Positions 7,898 to 15,359 of a stretch of DNA of 64,000 bases are shown in pieces. Numbering within the stretch: position 1 is the first letter of the stretch; every line of letters begins with the position of its first letter. The stretch spans positions 124,001 to 188,000 of the forward strand of contig NZ_JABUXV010000006.1 of assembly GCF_014897705.1 (NCBI RefSeq), read 5' to 3'. A model generated the notes under the pieces. The model worked only from the letters and a program-made list of their open reading frames with translations. It was not told where the DNA came from and made no database searches. The position numbers were made by a program, and so were the translations under genes. The DNA is from Brachybacterium sp. FME24 (GTDB lineage Bacteria; Actinomycetota; Actinomycetes; Actinomycetales; Dermabacteraceae).

Positions 7898-9646
7898 TCA
7901 CCCGGCGCGCGGCTCCGCGTCACTGTCGTCTCGGTCCTGGTCGGCTCGGTTGGCGCCGGTGGAGCCGGTGATCTCGGGTGTGTCGATGGGTGGTGAAGTG
8001 GGGTCGCCGGTGCCCATCACCTCGGCCTGCACGTCCGGGTCCTCACCTTCCGGTGGTTTCTGTTCTGCCCCTTCCGCAGGTTCTCGTAGCGAGGGTGCGG
8101 TGGAGCTGTAGTGGTGCCCGGTCGGAGTGATGATGGTCAGCGTGCTCGGCTCTCCTTCGGCGGCCGGCTCGTTCGAGGTCTCCCAGCCGGGGATCTCCTT
8201 GACCAGGTTGAAGCGCTGGCAATGCCCGATGCCGTTGTCGGGCGTCGTCTTGCCGCCGTCGGCGTACCTCGTGGCGTGGTCGACATCGTGGATCGCCGAA
8301 TCGCACCATGGTGTGCGGCAACGCTGGTCGCGAAGCAGGATGAAGTGTCGAACTGTGCCTCGAAAGAGTCGCCGGCGGGGGTCAGCGCCGGTGAGCTCCC
8401 CGGTGTGTGGATCGGTGTACAAGCGGCGTATCCATCGCGTGGCGTCGATGAGCACTTTGCGCGTCGGCCTCGAGTCTGCAACCGCCGGCCCACCGTGGGC
8501 TTCGCGCTCTAGCGACGGATCCTGCGGGGATTGCGACATGGGCCGGTCATCGGTTCTGGGCTCGGGCTCGGCTTCGGGCCCGGACTCTGGTTCCGGCCCG
8601 AATTGGGACTCGTCGCCCACGTCTCCCGATGTCGAATCGGTGGGCTCCAGCTCGTTCTCTCCGGGCGACTCTGACGCTTTTTCCGACTCTTGGCTCAGGC
8701 CCGGAACTACCGAGGACTTCCCCTCAGCTGCGGCGCTGCGCTGCCCAGTCTCAGGCCTCGTCGCGACTCCGAGGGCGACATCGCGGGCGATCCGCCCGGG
8801 AATCGGGTGCCCCTCCATCCACGCGGTCCTGTCCTCATCGTTGAGCAAGGTCGTGTCCGTCATGAGCAGATTGATCTCTACCGGTATCTCATCGACGGTT
8901 GCGGCTCCCGTCACGCGTTCGACCAGGGTGTCTGCCATGATCTGGCCCTTGCCTCGCCGGTCCCCGGAGCTCTTCGCAGATTTCGACTCGATCGTCAGTG
9001 CTTTGAAGGCGGCGACGCCCTCTTTCGCGGGAAGTACCGCGCGGAATATCGACATCCCGTCCGGTGCAGGCCGGAGCGATACTCGCCGCTGCGACACGGC
9101 TCGTTGCGCTCTCTTCACGGCCGCTTCCGGGTCGAGCTCCTGCGCTCTCGCACGGGTGACATGCCCCGACTTCGAGGCCGTCATGGCGGGGAGTTCGAGC
9201 TCGAGCTCCCGATCGATCTGATCCCGGTCCTCGTCATCGAGGATGAGGACATTCTTGGCCACCTCGTGCGCAGCCCACTCACTGATCTCGCCTCGTTGAA
9301 GGAGCTGCGTGGTGCGCGGCAGAGTTTCGACGAGAACACGGTGCAGCGTCAACTGGTCGGACCCCTGTTTCGGCGTGATCCGCCGGGCGAGTGCGATTTG
9401 ATCAGCAACACCACGGCCAAGGAGCGCCCGCGGTACATCTTGACGACGCTGCCGCTCGACCTGCGAGTCTCGGAAGGCGATCTCGGTGCGAGCTTGGACT
9501 GCACTGATCGTCCCCTTGCTCCGCTCGAGTGTCCTGACCACGTCGATGAGCTGGGCATCTGAGGCAGCCACCGGGCCCTCGACGCACGGCGCTCGCTCGA
9601 GGAGGCTCGCGAGCTCCTCTGTCCAGTCCTGCAGCGCCGAGCTCAT
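7898..9646 (-). CDS. DUF222 / HNH endonuclease domain protein (13E12 family)
   Basis: A protein of 582 residues. The N-terminal ~250 residues form the helical DUF222 domain (SALQDWTEEL; RTEIAFRDSQVERQ). An acidic Ser/Glu/Pro-rich spacer covers about 310-390, and a C-terminal HNH module follows (CRTPWCDSAIHDVDHATRY, then ADGGKTTPDNG). In this family the module normally ends with a second CxxC pair before N; here it reads CQRFN, so one zinc-ligand cysteine is replaced by Phe. The nuclease may therefore be impaired. The tail after about 500 is low complexity. The ATG follows AAGGAGG at ideal spacing. DUF222/HNH genes are abundant and variable in actinobacteria; their role is unknown. Confidence 0.85.
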   Translation of the reverse strand: MSSALQDWTEELASLLERAPCVEGPVAASDAQLIDVVRTLERSKGTISAVQARTEIAFRDSQVERQRRQDVPRALLGRGVADQIALARRITPKQGSDQLTLHRVLVETLPRTTQLLQRGEISEWAAHEVAKNVLILDDEDRDQIDRELELELPAMTASKSGHVTRARAQELDPEAAVKRAQRAVSQRRVSLRPAPDGMSIFRAVLPAKEGVAAFKALTIESKSAKSSGDRRGKGQIMADTLVERVTGAATVDEIPVEINLLMTDTTLLNDEDRTAWMEGHPIPGRIARDVALGVATRPETGQRSAAAEGKSSVVPGLSQESEKASESPGENELEPTDSTSGDVGDESQFGPEPESGPEAEPEPRTDDRPMSQSPQDPSLEREAHGGPAVADSRPTRKVLIDATRWIRRLYTDPHTGELTGADPRRRLFRGTVRHFILLRDQRCRTPWCDSAIHDVDHATRYADGGKTTPDNGIGHCQRFNLVKEIPGWETSNEPAAEGEPSTLTIITPTGHHYSSTAPSLREPAEGAEQKPPEGEDPDVQAEVMGTGDPTSPPIDTPEITGSTGANRADQDRDDSDAEPRAG

Positions 9647-9773
9647 GATCGCCTCCTTGCGAGGTCCCCGGACGAGGCAGCTTCTCTCCCTCGATTCTCC
9701 GTTCGCTTCAATCGCTCAAGCATCACTCGTCGCGCGGGCGCCGACAACCCCTACCAGAAAATGGGGAGAAAGT

Positions 9774-9841
9774 TGTGGAAAAGGGTGCTGTGTGGAGGAA
9801 AGAACTGGAGAAGTCCACATTCGTGCACCGACTGTGGATAC
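9774..9841. promoter_or_regulatory. Cluster of four DnaA-box-like motifs
   Basis: TGTGGAAAA at 9774-9782, TGTGGAGGA at 9791-9799, the inverted AAGTCCACA at 9811-9819 and TGTGGATAC at 9833-9841 resemble the DnaA box TGTGGATAA or its complement. Two differ from it by one base. Four such hexamer cores in 68 bases is far above chance. dnaA, dnaN and gyrB are not nearby, so this is not the usual oriC context; a DnaA-binding or titration site is one possibility. Confidence 0.35.
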
Positions 9842-9937
9842 CTTCACGATGAGGTGGGGCCCGCATTCCTCTCACCGGTTACGCGCCGGTTTCCTCCGCA
9901 CGACGATTCGCCCGCCAGACCCTGCAGGCATGGCAAA

Positions 9938-9964
9938 CGCCCAACACCTTGGTGGCGTTGGGCG
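9938..9964 (-). terminator. Hairpin downstream of the PKD-like gene
   Basis: CGCCCAAC at 9938-9945 pairs perfectly with GTTGGGCG at 9957-9964, with a further ACC/GGT pairing inside. It lies about 30 bases after the stop of the leftward gene ending at 9993. There is no strong T tract. Confidence 0.5.
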
Positions 9965-9992
9965 CTGGCTGCACGGTCGTCAGGAGAGAGTC

Positions 9993-11072
9993 TCAGATCT
10001 CGCGGTGCGTGGCCTCCGGATCTATTGGCCCTTCTGTCTCAGGTGTGCGCTCGGGGATCCACGGGTCTCCTTGTTCGTCGACAGGAACATCCCCGTCGAC
10101 CAGACGCGACTCCAGCGACTTCGAGTAGATGGGGATCGGCTCCGACGCCACCTCGATCGTACCGTCAATGTCCTGCCACGGGCCGCCGTTCACGGCGAAC
10201 TGGCCACTGAACGTAGTGGTCAGAGTGACGTCGTACCAGCCCTCACCTGCGTAGGTCCCAGAGACCTCTTCCGACGGATACGCCTCCCCTGGGCTCTTCG
10301 TTGTGATCTCGTTACCGTCGCCCAGATCCCAGTGATAGGAGACCGGGACAGCACGAACCGAAACCGGCACCGTGAGAACCTCGGTCTCGAGGGTCTGCGA
10401 ATCCGCATCAGCGTGCAGCACGTTCACCATACTGACCGGCAACCATCCATCCTCAGGACCAGCGCTGGCCACTAGGGGTGCGACCGGCATCGATTGGAAG
10501 TCGCTCACGGTGATCGTGATGACCACAGGCGCAGAACCTTCCTGGGATGCCGCTCCACGCTCCAAGCAATTAAACCCTAAGAGATCCTCTTCGTCGTTTA
10601 CGGTATCTATCCGGACAGTTTCCGTGGGCACGTACCCTTCCCCCTCCGGGGCCAATATGTCGGATAAGGTGCAAGCCATATTCCCAACCCCGCAGGCCAA
10701 TTCTCGAAACCTGTTTGAGTCTGGCGGCAGGTCTGAGCATTCGAATTTACTGTTTACGCCGAGCTCTCTTGAAGTGACATATTCATCGGGACGACCACCA
10801 GTACTGGCGCCCGACCTCCCGTTCGACGAATTCTTCGAATTCCCGTAACCCACAATGTCTTCGATGTCAGACAGGCCGATTCCCACCTCGTTATCCTCGA
10901 CAGTGGGTGTAACGGCAGAATCGGGCGCGGCCTTCGAAGTCGACTCGGAGATCGACTCTCCGTCAGCATTGGCGGTCATTGGCAAAAGTGCCGCGACCAT
11001 GCAAACTAAGATCGCGAGACTCCGAACCCAAGCGTGACTCCTATCAAATCGCCACTGCGCCCCTTCACCCAT
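9993..11072 (-). CDS. Secreted hypothetical protein with PKD-like domain
   Basis: A protein of 359 residues with an N-terminal export signal (AWVRSLAILVCMVAALLPM, cleavage probably after ANA). A disordered Ser/Gly-rich stretch follows, then a C-terminal region near residues 225-300 (VSYHWDLGDGNE, EVSGTYAGEGWYDVTLT) with the strand pattern and WDLGDG turn of a PKD-like immunoglobulin fold. The ATG at 11072 follows GGGGAG at good spacing and overlaps the stop of the DUF6318 gene by eight bases; a second ATG five codons earlier is less likely. The two genes are therefore one operon. Base composition drops to roughly 50% GC over much of 10.55-11.05 kb, unlike the neighbours, which suggests acquisition. 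The function is unknown, perhaps adhesion or a cell-surface complex with the lipoprotein. Confidence 0.75.
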   Translation of the reverse strand: MGEGAQWRFDRSHAWVRSLAILVCMVAALLPMTANADGESISESTSKAAPDSAVTPTVEDNEVGIGLSDIEDIVGYGNSKNSSNGRSGASTGGRPDEYVTSRELGVNSKFECSDLPPDSNRFRELACGVGNMACTLSDILAPEGEGYVPTETVRIDTVNDEEDLLGFNCLERGAASQEGSAPVVITITVSDFQSMPVAPLVASAGPEDGWLPVSMVNVLHADADSQTLETEVLTVPVSVRAVPVSYHWDLGDGNEITTKSPGEAYPSEEVSGTYAGEGWYDVTLTTTFSGQFAVNGGPWQDIDGTIEVASEPIPIYSKSLESRLVDGDVPVDEQGDPWIPERTPETEGPIDPEATHREI

Positions 11073-11715
11073 TTCCGGACTCCCCAAACGTCATCCCGCT
11101 AACTATCCAAGCATCTCCATCCCATTCAACACCCACGGCCGCCGTATAGTCTACATTTCCGACTTTACGTAGTTCTTCGCCATCCACGGTCGGTTCGGAG
11201 TGCGCGCCAACCGTGAATACATAACCAACCTCGTAGTCGAAGCTATCTGAAGATAGATGCGTTATACCAAAATCCGTAATCTCAACTTCACTCCAAGACA
11301 GACCATTGGACTGCCCTTCGATTCGCTCAACAAAATCAACACATGCCGCACATTCCTCTGTATGCAAATTTCGAAGGGGAGCCGAATCTCCTGTCTGGTA
11401 CCCCCAGTACACGTTTGCAAAGTAGAACCGCACCGCCTGCTCCGCCCCCTCAGGCGTGTTCTCGTCCATCCCCGGGAAGTCCGCAGGGTCCGGCGCCGGG
11501 ATGTCGGGCGCGGCCTCAACCGGGTCCCCCTCGGCCCCACCGCCGTCACTGGAGGGGGCCTCATCGCCGCCTCCGTCGCTGGCGCCGCCGTCGTCGCTGC
11601 CGATGCCGACCTCAGGGGGTGGCTCGGTCACGGTGCCGTCGCCGCCATCACCGCATGCGGCAAGACCGAAGGTCAGGGCGGCCGCGGCCACGGCGGCCAG
11701 GAGTCGTCGGGACAT
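11065..11715 (-). CDS. DUF6318 family lipoprotein
   Basis: A protein of 216 residues. The N-terminus is a lipoprotein signal with lipobox (LTFGLAAC), so the mature protein would be lipid-anchored outside the membrane. A Gly/Ser/Asp-rich linker covers about 25-65. The globular domain begins with PADFPGMDENTPEGAEQAVR and continues through FYFANVYWGYQTGD and CAACVDFVERI, the pattern I associate with DUF6318. The domain of this kind often sits in actinobacterial surface-protein loci. The 5' third of the gene is GC-rich like the genome, while the rest (about 11.07-11.43 kb) is near 47% GC, so the gene looks mosaic. It overlaps the start of the PKD-like gene and is probably co-translated with it. 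Confidence 0.75.
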   Translation of the reverse strand: MSRRLLAAVAAAALTFGLAACGDGGDGTVTEPPPEVGIGSDDGGASDGGGDEAPSSDGGGAEGDPVEAAPDIPAPDPADFPGMDENTPEGAEQAVRFYFANVYWGYQTGDSAPLRNLHTEECAACVDFVERIEGQSNGLSWSEVEITDFGITHLSSDSFDYEVGYVFTVGAHSEPTVDGEELRKVGNVDYTAAVGVEWDGDAWIVSGMTFGESGNG

Positions 11716-11922
11716 GCGAGAACCTTCCGGATGTGCAACAGATCACCGCGACCTTACCGGGGGCTCCTCGGCCCCACCAGCATTCCGCCGAAGTTGTGGA
11801 CGACCGACGTCGGGGAGGATGCATCCTGCGTCGCTGTCAGTGCTCGCCTCACGTATTCCCCATCTGCGCTCCTCGTGAGAAGCGTCCCTGCGGCCTGCCG
11901 AAGGCCATCCGCGAGGACTACG

Positions 11923-12624
11923 GTGACCTTCATGTGGCAGATGATGGATCTCCTGTACGGGCACAAGAAGGACATGGTCGCACCGGAGGACGCCCTCCCC
12001 GGTCGGGACCAGTACCCCTATCCCCTCGCGCGCGAGCACCTGGTGCTGGGCACCGACATGCTCGGCCCGGACTCCCCCATCGATCCGCGCCCCTGGCCGA
12101 CGGACACCGAGGAGATCATCCTTGCCGGCGGCTGCTTCTGGGGTATCGAGCGCATCGCCTGGCAGATCCCAGGAGTGCACACCACGTCCTCCGGGTACGC
12201 CGGCGGCTACACGCCTCACCCCACCTACGAAGAAGTCTTCTCCGCGAAGACCGGCCATACAGAAGCCGTCCGTGTCATCTACTCCGGTGGCGACGAGACT
12301 CTACGGGCGCTGCTCACGCAGTTCTGGCAGCAGCACGATCCGACCACCGCGAACCGCCAGGGCAATGACGTCGGCACCGAGTACCGCAGCGCCGTGTACT
12401 GGACTTCCACAGCGCAGGGCATGGTCGTTCAGGAGTCCGTCACGCGCTATCAGCAGGCGCTGGACCAGGCCGGCCGCGGCAGCATCACCACGGAGCTGAA
12501 GCCCCTGGCCGAGGCCGGGAACGGCATCTACTACACGGCCGAGCCGGAACAGCAGCAGTTCCTGGAGAAGAACCCCGGTGGCTACTGCAATCACGGGTTC
12601 AACGGGGTGGCCTGCTCGCTCTGA
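11923..12624 (+). CDS. msrA: Peptide-methionine (S)-S-oxide reductase MsrA
   Basis: A protein of about 233 residues that repairs oxidised methionine in proteins, reducing Met-(S)-sulfoxide at the expense of thioredoxin. The catalytic motif GGCFWGIER is present, with the nucleophilic cysteine at about residue 70. It is followed by the family hallmarks SGYAGGYTPHPTYEEV, GHTEAVRV, QGNDVGTEYRS and the C-terminal GYCNHGF, which holds a resolving cysteine. The N-terminal PEDALPGR segment matches long MsrA forms such as that of E. coli. I chose the GTG with GAGGA five bases upstream; ATG codons at 11932 and 11941 are alternatives. The frame is open further upstream, but that part overlaps the DUF6318 promoter region and is not coding-like. 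Confidence 0.92.
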   Translation: MTFMWQMMDLLYGHKKDMVAPEDALPGRDQYPYPLAREHLVLGTDMLGPDSPIDPRPWPTDTEEIILAGGCFWGIERIAWQIPGVHTTSSGYAGGYTPHPTYEEVFSAKTGHTEAVRVIYSGGDETLRALLTQFWQQHDPTTANRQGNDVGTEYRSAVYWTSTAQGMVVQESVTRYQQALDQAGRGSITTELKPLAEAGNGIYYTAEPEQQQFLEKNPGGYCNHGFNGVACSL

Positions 12625-12647
12625 CCGCCGTGCGATTGCCGTGAAGG

Positions 12648-13175
12648 TCAGCCGGTCGTCCCGCCGGATGCCGTGCGCGGCAGCCCCTCACCGATGTCCC
12701 CGCCCATGAGGTTCCGGCGCTCGCCGATCTCGGGCCCCCTGGCCGGGAGCGCTGGAGCGGGCGCTGCGCCCATGAGCTGCGCGGCGAATCCGCCGGCCTC
12801 GCGTGGCAGCGGGGCACCACCGGGACCGCAGGCGGAAGCCGCTGCCGAGCGACGCTCCCGGGCCTCCACGCCGGCCCGGGCGAAGCGCGTCATCTGCTCC
12901 GTGGTCGGGTAGGCCGCGCTGACCACGATGTCCAGACCCAGCAGAGTCACCGGCAGCGCACCATCCCCCGCGGATTCGAGCAGCGCCCGCACGGGTTCGC
13001 ACTCCTCGAAAGCCCAGGCATCCTCGTCCCGCAGGTAGACGGTGATCGGATGGCCGTCCAGTGCCAGCGCGGCAGCGTCGTCGAGGAAGGCTTCCTGCGT
13101 CTCGGCATCCGGTGGCGGAGAGGGCAGGAAGATGTCCAGTCCCGCCAGCTGTCCGAGGTCATCCGCGTCGTTCAT
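12648..13175 (-). CDS. ArsD-like thioredoxin-fold protein lacking the metal-binding cysteines
   Basis: A protein of 175 residues. The region from about residue 55 to 120 (PVRALLESAGDGALPVTLLG, then VSAAYPTTEQMTRFARAG) aligns well with the arsenic metallochaperone ArsD, including the cis-Pro-like ALPVTLL and the AxxYPTxxE segment. The N-terminal part where ArsD carries its CC...C arsenite site reads FLPSPPPDAETQ, without cysteine, so arsenite transfer is unlikely. The C-terminal 60 residues are low complexity, Gly/Ala-rich. The start at 13175 is chosen because TACCGT lies exactly 7 bases upstream (leaderless type). No arsA, arsB or arsR lies nearby. It converges on msrA, and a redox or regulatory role is possible. 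Confidence 0.6.
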   Translation of the reverse strand: MNDADDLGQLAGLDIFLPSPPPDAETQEAFLDDAAALALDGHPITVYLRDEDAWAFEECEPVRALLESAGDGALPVTLLGLDIVVSAAYPTTEQMTRFARAGVEARERRSAAASACGPGGAPLPREAGGFAAQLMGAAPAPALPARGPEIGERRNLMGGDIGEGLPRTASGGTTG

Positions 13176-13182
13176 GACCACC

Positions 13183-13188
13183 ACGGTA
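13183..13188 (-). promoter_or_regulatory. Putative -10 box of a leaderless promoter (ArsD-like gene)
   Basis: On the minus strand TACCGT is followed by 7 bases and then the ATG at 13175. No Shine-Dalgarno sequence is present, which also decides between this ATG and the one three codons upstream. Confidence 0.45.
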
Positions 13189-13254
13189 GCGCCCTGTCCG
13201 ACCCACGGGGCGCGAGGCCCACCCCACGCCTGGACGGGGCGGGGTCAGGGCCGG

Positions 13255-14289
13255 TCAGCGCAGTACTCGCCGCGCCGTCCGCAGCCACGCCTCGCCCTCC
13301 TCGGTGTAGCCGAGCCGGCTCAGGTAGACCCCACTCGTCACGCGTTCGAGATGCGCCCAGGCCAGGGTCCGCTCCGCATCGAGCCCGACGCGCCCGGCCA
13401 GACGCTCGGCGAGCGCGGCGTGCCAGCGTCTGCCGGATCCCGGCCCGTCGGTGCGGTCGAGAGCCTCGATGACCTGCTGGTGATCACGCAGCGCCACTCC
13501 GAGGTCGTACTCGGGCTCGCAGAGGAAGCCGTCGGGGTCGATGAGCACGTGCGAATCGCCTCGCTGCAGGACGTTCGCGGGATGCGGGTCACCGTGGACC
13601 ACCACCTGATGCGGCGAGGGTGACTCGATGAGGTCGAGCGCCAGCGTCCGGGCCCGGGCGAGCACGTCGGCATGAGTGTCAGCGCAAATATCGGCAGGAT
13701 TGTGGGCCTGCAGCGGCGAGTCGAGTCCGTCCGCCGCGAGGGCACTGTCGATGATCGCGAGGAGGGAGCGCGCCTTGTGCTGCGGGGTGAAGGGAATGCC
13801 GACGGCGAGCGGGACCTCCCAAGCCTTCAGCAGCAGGTCGCCGAGAACATCGGTCTGCGCGACGGGATCGGGGACGGTCTGCGGGAGTATCGGACCGAGC
13901 CGCTCGAGAAGCAGCGCGTCGTGCCGCGGGTCGTAGGCGAGCAGGCGGACGTAGCCGTGCCCGTCCGCCGCGTCCAGGATCCGAGCCTGCTGCGCCACGT
14001 CGGCGCCCCCGCCACCGAACTTCACGACGACACCACGGCCTGCTTGCGCGTCACCCTCCGGGCTTTCTCGCCCCTCTGGTCGGTCCTGCGGGCCGGCGGG
14101 TCCCGGCCGACGCTCCGCCTCGAGCACGGGCAGTCCGGCGCCGGCCAGATGCACCTGCCGCAGCTCCAGACCCCAGTGCGTCAGCACTCCGCGCAGACGC
14201 TCGGGAAAGGCGGCGACGAGATCGTGCGCCCACGGCTGCGCGGCCCAAGGCCGGGCGTGCAGGAGGGCGACGACCTGCTCCGGGGTCAC
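13255..14289 (-). CDS. Aminoglycoside/hydroxyurea phosphotransferase family (APH(6)-like) kinase
   Basis: A protein of 344 residues with a protein-kinase-like fold. The N-lobe has HWGLELRQVHLAGAG and the ATP-lysine strand VVVKFGGGGADV. The catalytic loop is VVHGDPHPANVL near residue 240 (Brenner HxDxxxxN), followed by the metal-binding LIDPDGFLCEPEYDLGV. Members of this family phosphorylate streptomycin at the 6-hydroxyl or hydroxyurea, but many chromosomal ones have unknown natural substrates. An insert at about 55-90 is Arg/Gly/Pro-rich. The GTG start overlaps the stop of a 27-codon open frame that in turn overlaps the regulator upstream, so the gene appears coupled to the GntR gene. Resistance cannot be inferred from sequence alone. 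Confidence 0.8.
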   Translation of the reverse strand: MTPEQVVALLHARPWAAQPWAHDLVAAFPERLRGVLTHWGLELRQVHLAGAGLPVLEAERRPGPAGPQDRPEGRESPEGDAQAGRGVVVKFGGGGADVAQQARILDAADGHGYVRLLAYDPRHDALLLERLGPILPQTVPDPVAQTDVLGDLLLKAWEVPLAVGIPFTPQHKARSLLAIIDSALAADGLDSPLQAHNPADICADTHADVLARARTLALDLIESPSPHQVVVHGDPHPANVLQRGDSHVLIDPDGFLCEPEYDLGVALRDHQQVIEALDRTDGPGSGRRWHAALAERLAGRVGLDAERTLAWAHLERVTSGVYLSRLGYTEEGEAWLRTARRVLR

Positions 14290-14369
14290 GGCAGCACCCG
14301 CGGGGACGGGGAGGCGAGCTCGGATACCGGCCGCACCTCCTGGGTGTCGTCCGGCGACTGCCAGGTCAT
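14286..14369 (-). CDS. 27-codon open frame bridging the GntR regulator and the kinase gene
   Basis: This tiny frame begins with an ATG overlapping the regulator's stop (ATGA) and ends with a TGA overlapping the kinase's GTG (GTGA). It encodes 27 residues starting MTWQSPDD and ending PRVLP, with no membrane segment or recognisable motif. No strong Shine-Dalgarno sequence precedes it. Its interest is positional: it fills the gap between two genes exactly, so ribosomes could pass from regulator to kinase without dissociating. It may be a coupling peptide or chance. Confidence 0.35.
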   Translation of the reverse strand: MTWQSPDDTQEVRPVSELASPSPRVLP

Positions 14370-15088
14370 CTCGCCGATACCGACGCGGCCGCGCGACCGG
14401 CCGCGTCGAGGGTGCGACCCAGCGGCCGATAGTGCTCGTGCACAGCCTCGCGATACGCCTCGGCGTCTCCGGCTTCCAGAGCCGTGAGCATCGCCTGGTG
14501 CGCATTGACGGTGTCCAGGATGTCCTCGGACGCAGGGATGTCCAGCAGCGGCACGGCGGTGGTGTGGATCTCCCAGAAGGCCTGCGCGAGCTGGCGCAGC
14601 AGGTTGTTGGGCAGCTTCGAGAACAGGGCGCCGTGGAAGGCGGCGTCGGCCTCCGGGAATGGTTGGCCCGTGCGAGCGAGCGAGCGCATCTCGCCCACCA
14701 GGGTCTCCAGTTCGGGGTTCACGGTGTCGCGATAGATGTCCACGAGCTGATCCGCGACGGAGAGGTCGATCGCGATGCGCAGCTCCACGACCTCCCGCAG
14801 GGCCCGCAGGTCGTTGTCGTCGTCGAGTCGCGCTCGGAACAGCAGCCCGTTCACGAGCGGCGCGAGCGAGAGCTGGCCGACGAAGGTCCCGTGCCCGTGG
14901 CGCACCTCGACGATGTCCAACGAGGCGAGCGTGCGCATGGCCTCCCGGACCGAGGAACGGGAGATCTCGAGGCGCTCGCACAGCGCGGTCTCGGTGGGCA
15001 TCGGATCGCCCGGCACCAGGGCCTCGGCCAGGATCAGCTCCTGGATCCGTTCGACGGCGCCGTTCCCGGCCCGTTTGGTGTGCACCAT
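14366..15088 (-). CDS. GntR family transcriptional regulator, FadR/FCD subfamily (NanR-like)
   Basis: A protein of 240 residues. The N-terminal winged helix-turn-helix spans about residues 10-70 (AVERIQELILAEALVPGD, PTETALCERLEISRSSVREA, VEVRHGHGTFVG). The C-terminal all-helical FCD ligand domain (about 85-225) has the acidic/His pattern ELRIAIDLS, EADAAFHGALF and VNAHQAML, which usually binds a metal and an acid or sugar-acid ligand. The ATG at 15088 follows GGAGGGGA. The gene is divergent from the sialic acid importer, and a symmetrical site at 15249-15269 lies between them. Repression of the nan-type genes, relieved by sialic acid or a catabolite, is the obvious inference. Downstream it is coupled to an APH-like kinase. 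Confidence 0.88.
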   Translation of the reverse strand: MVHTKRAGNGAVERIQELILAEALVPGDPMPTETALCERLEISRSSVREAMRTLASLDIVEVRHGHGTFVGQLSLAPLVNGLLFRARLDDDNDLRALREVVELRIAIDLSVADQLVDIYRDTVNPELETLVGEMRSLARTGQPFPEADAAFHGALFSKLPNNLLRQLAQAFWEIHTTAVPLLDIPASEDILDTVNAHQAMLTALEAGDAEAYREAVHEHYRPLGRTLDAAGRAAASVSAR

Positions 15089-15248
15089 GTCGTCCCCTCC
15101 CCGGCGTACTGCCACGCTCTGTGACGTCCGCCCCATCATGCCGTGACTCGTCCCGTCGGCCTCGGATCGGCCCGACGGGTCACCACCTGGTCTCGATCTT
15201 CACTGCGGCAGTGGCGGTCACGGCTCAGGTCCTGTACTCTCCCGAGTC

Positions 15249-15269
15249 ATCAGACATCATACGTCTGAT
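15249..15269. promoter_or_regulatory. Candidate operator of the NanR-like regulator (three 7-bp half-sites)
   Basis: Two tandem copies, ATCAGAC (15249-15255) and ATCATAC (15256-15262), are followed directly by the inverted copy GTCTGAT (15263-15269). The outer pair is a perfect inverted repeat with a 7-base spacer, and the inner pair is a 14-bp near-palindrome, typical of GntR/FCD dimer sites. The minus strand also shows TATGAT at 15261-15256, a good -10 box for the regulator, so binding would block transcription there. Confidence 0.6.
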
Positions 15270-15359
15270 CTTCGCGAGGTGGCGGATATCCCGTCGAGTC
15301 GCGAGGACGGGTTCCCCACGACCCTGACGCCACGGGCGTCGGGACCACCCACTGAAGGG

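Larger units (their letters stand above)
9647..9992. other. Gene-free stretch of 346 bases
   Basis: I see no credible gene here. The stretch is less GC-rich than its surroundings. It holds four TGTGGA motifs between 9774 and 9841, resembling DnaA boxes, and a hairpin at 9938-9964 just past the end of the PKD-like gene. It is the upstream region of the DUF222 gene, which is read leftward. Confidence 0.6.

Noticed and set aside
9647..9992. The DnaA-box-like cluster as the chromosomal origin.
   Set aside because: dnaA, dnaN, recF, gyrB and rpmH are not in the window, and no long AT-rich unwinding region is seen.
9761..10210. Plus-strand frame with a CTDCGYLHDE zinc-ribbon-like motif, resembling a transposase remnant.
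   Set aside because: No other transposase motif follows, codon use is atypical, and most of it lies opposite the PKD-like gene.
13255..14289. APH-like kinase as an acquired antibiotic resistance gene.
   Set aside because: No mobile element, integron or composition shift surrounds it; it is coupled to a chromosomal regulator, so a native role is more likely.
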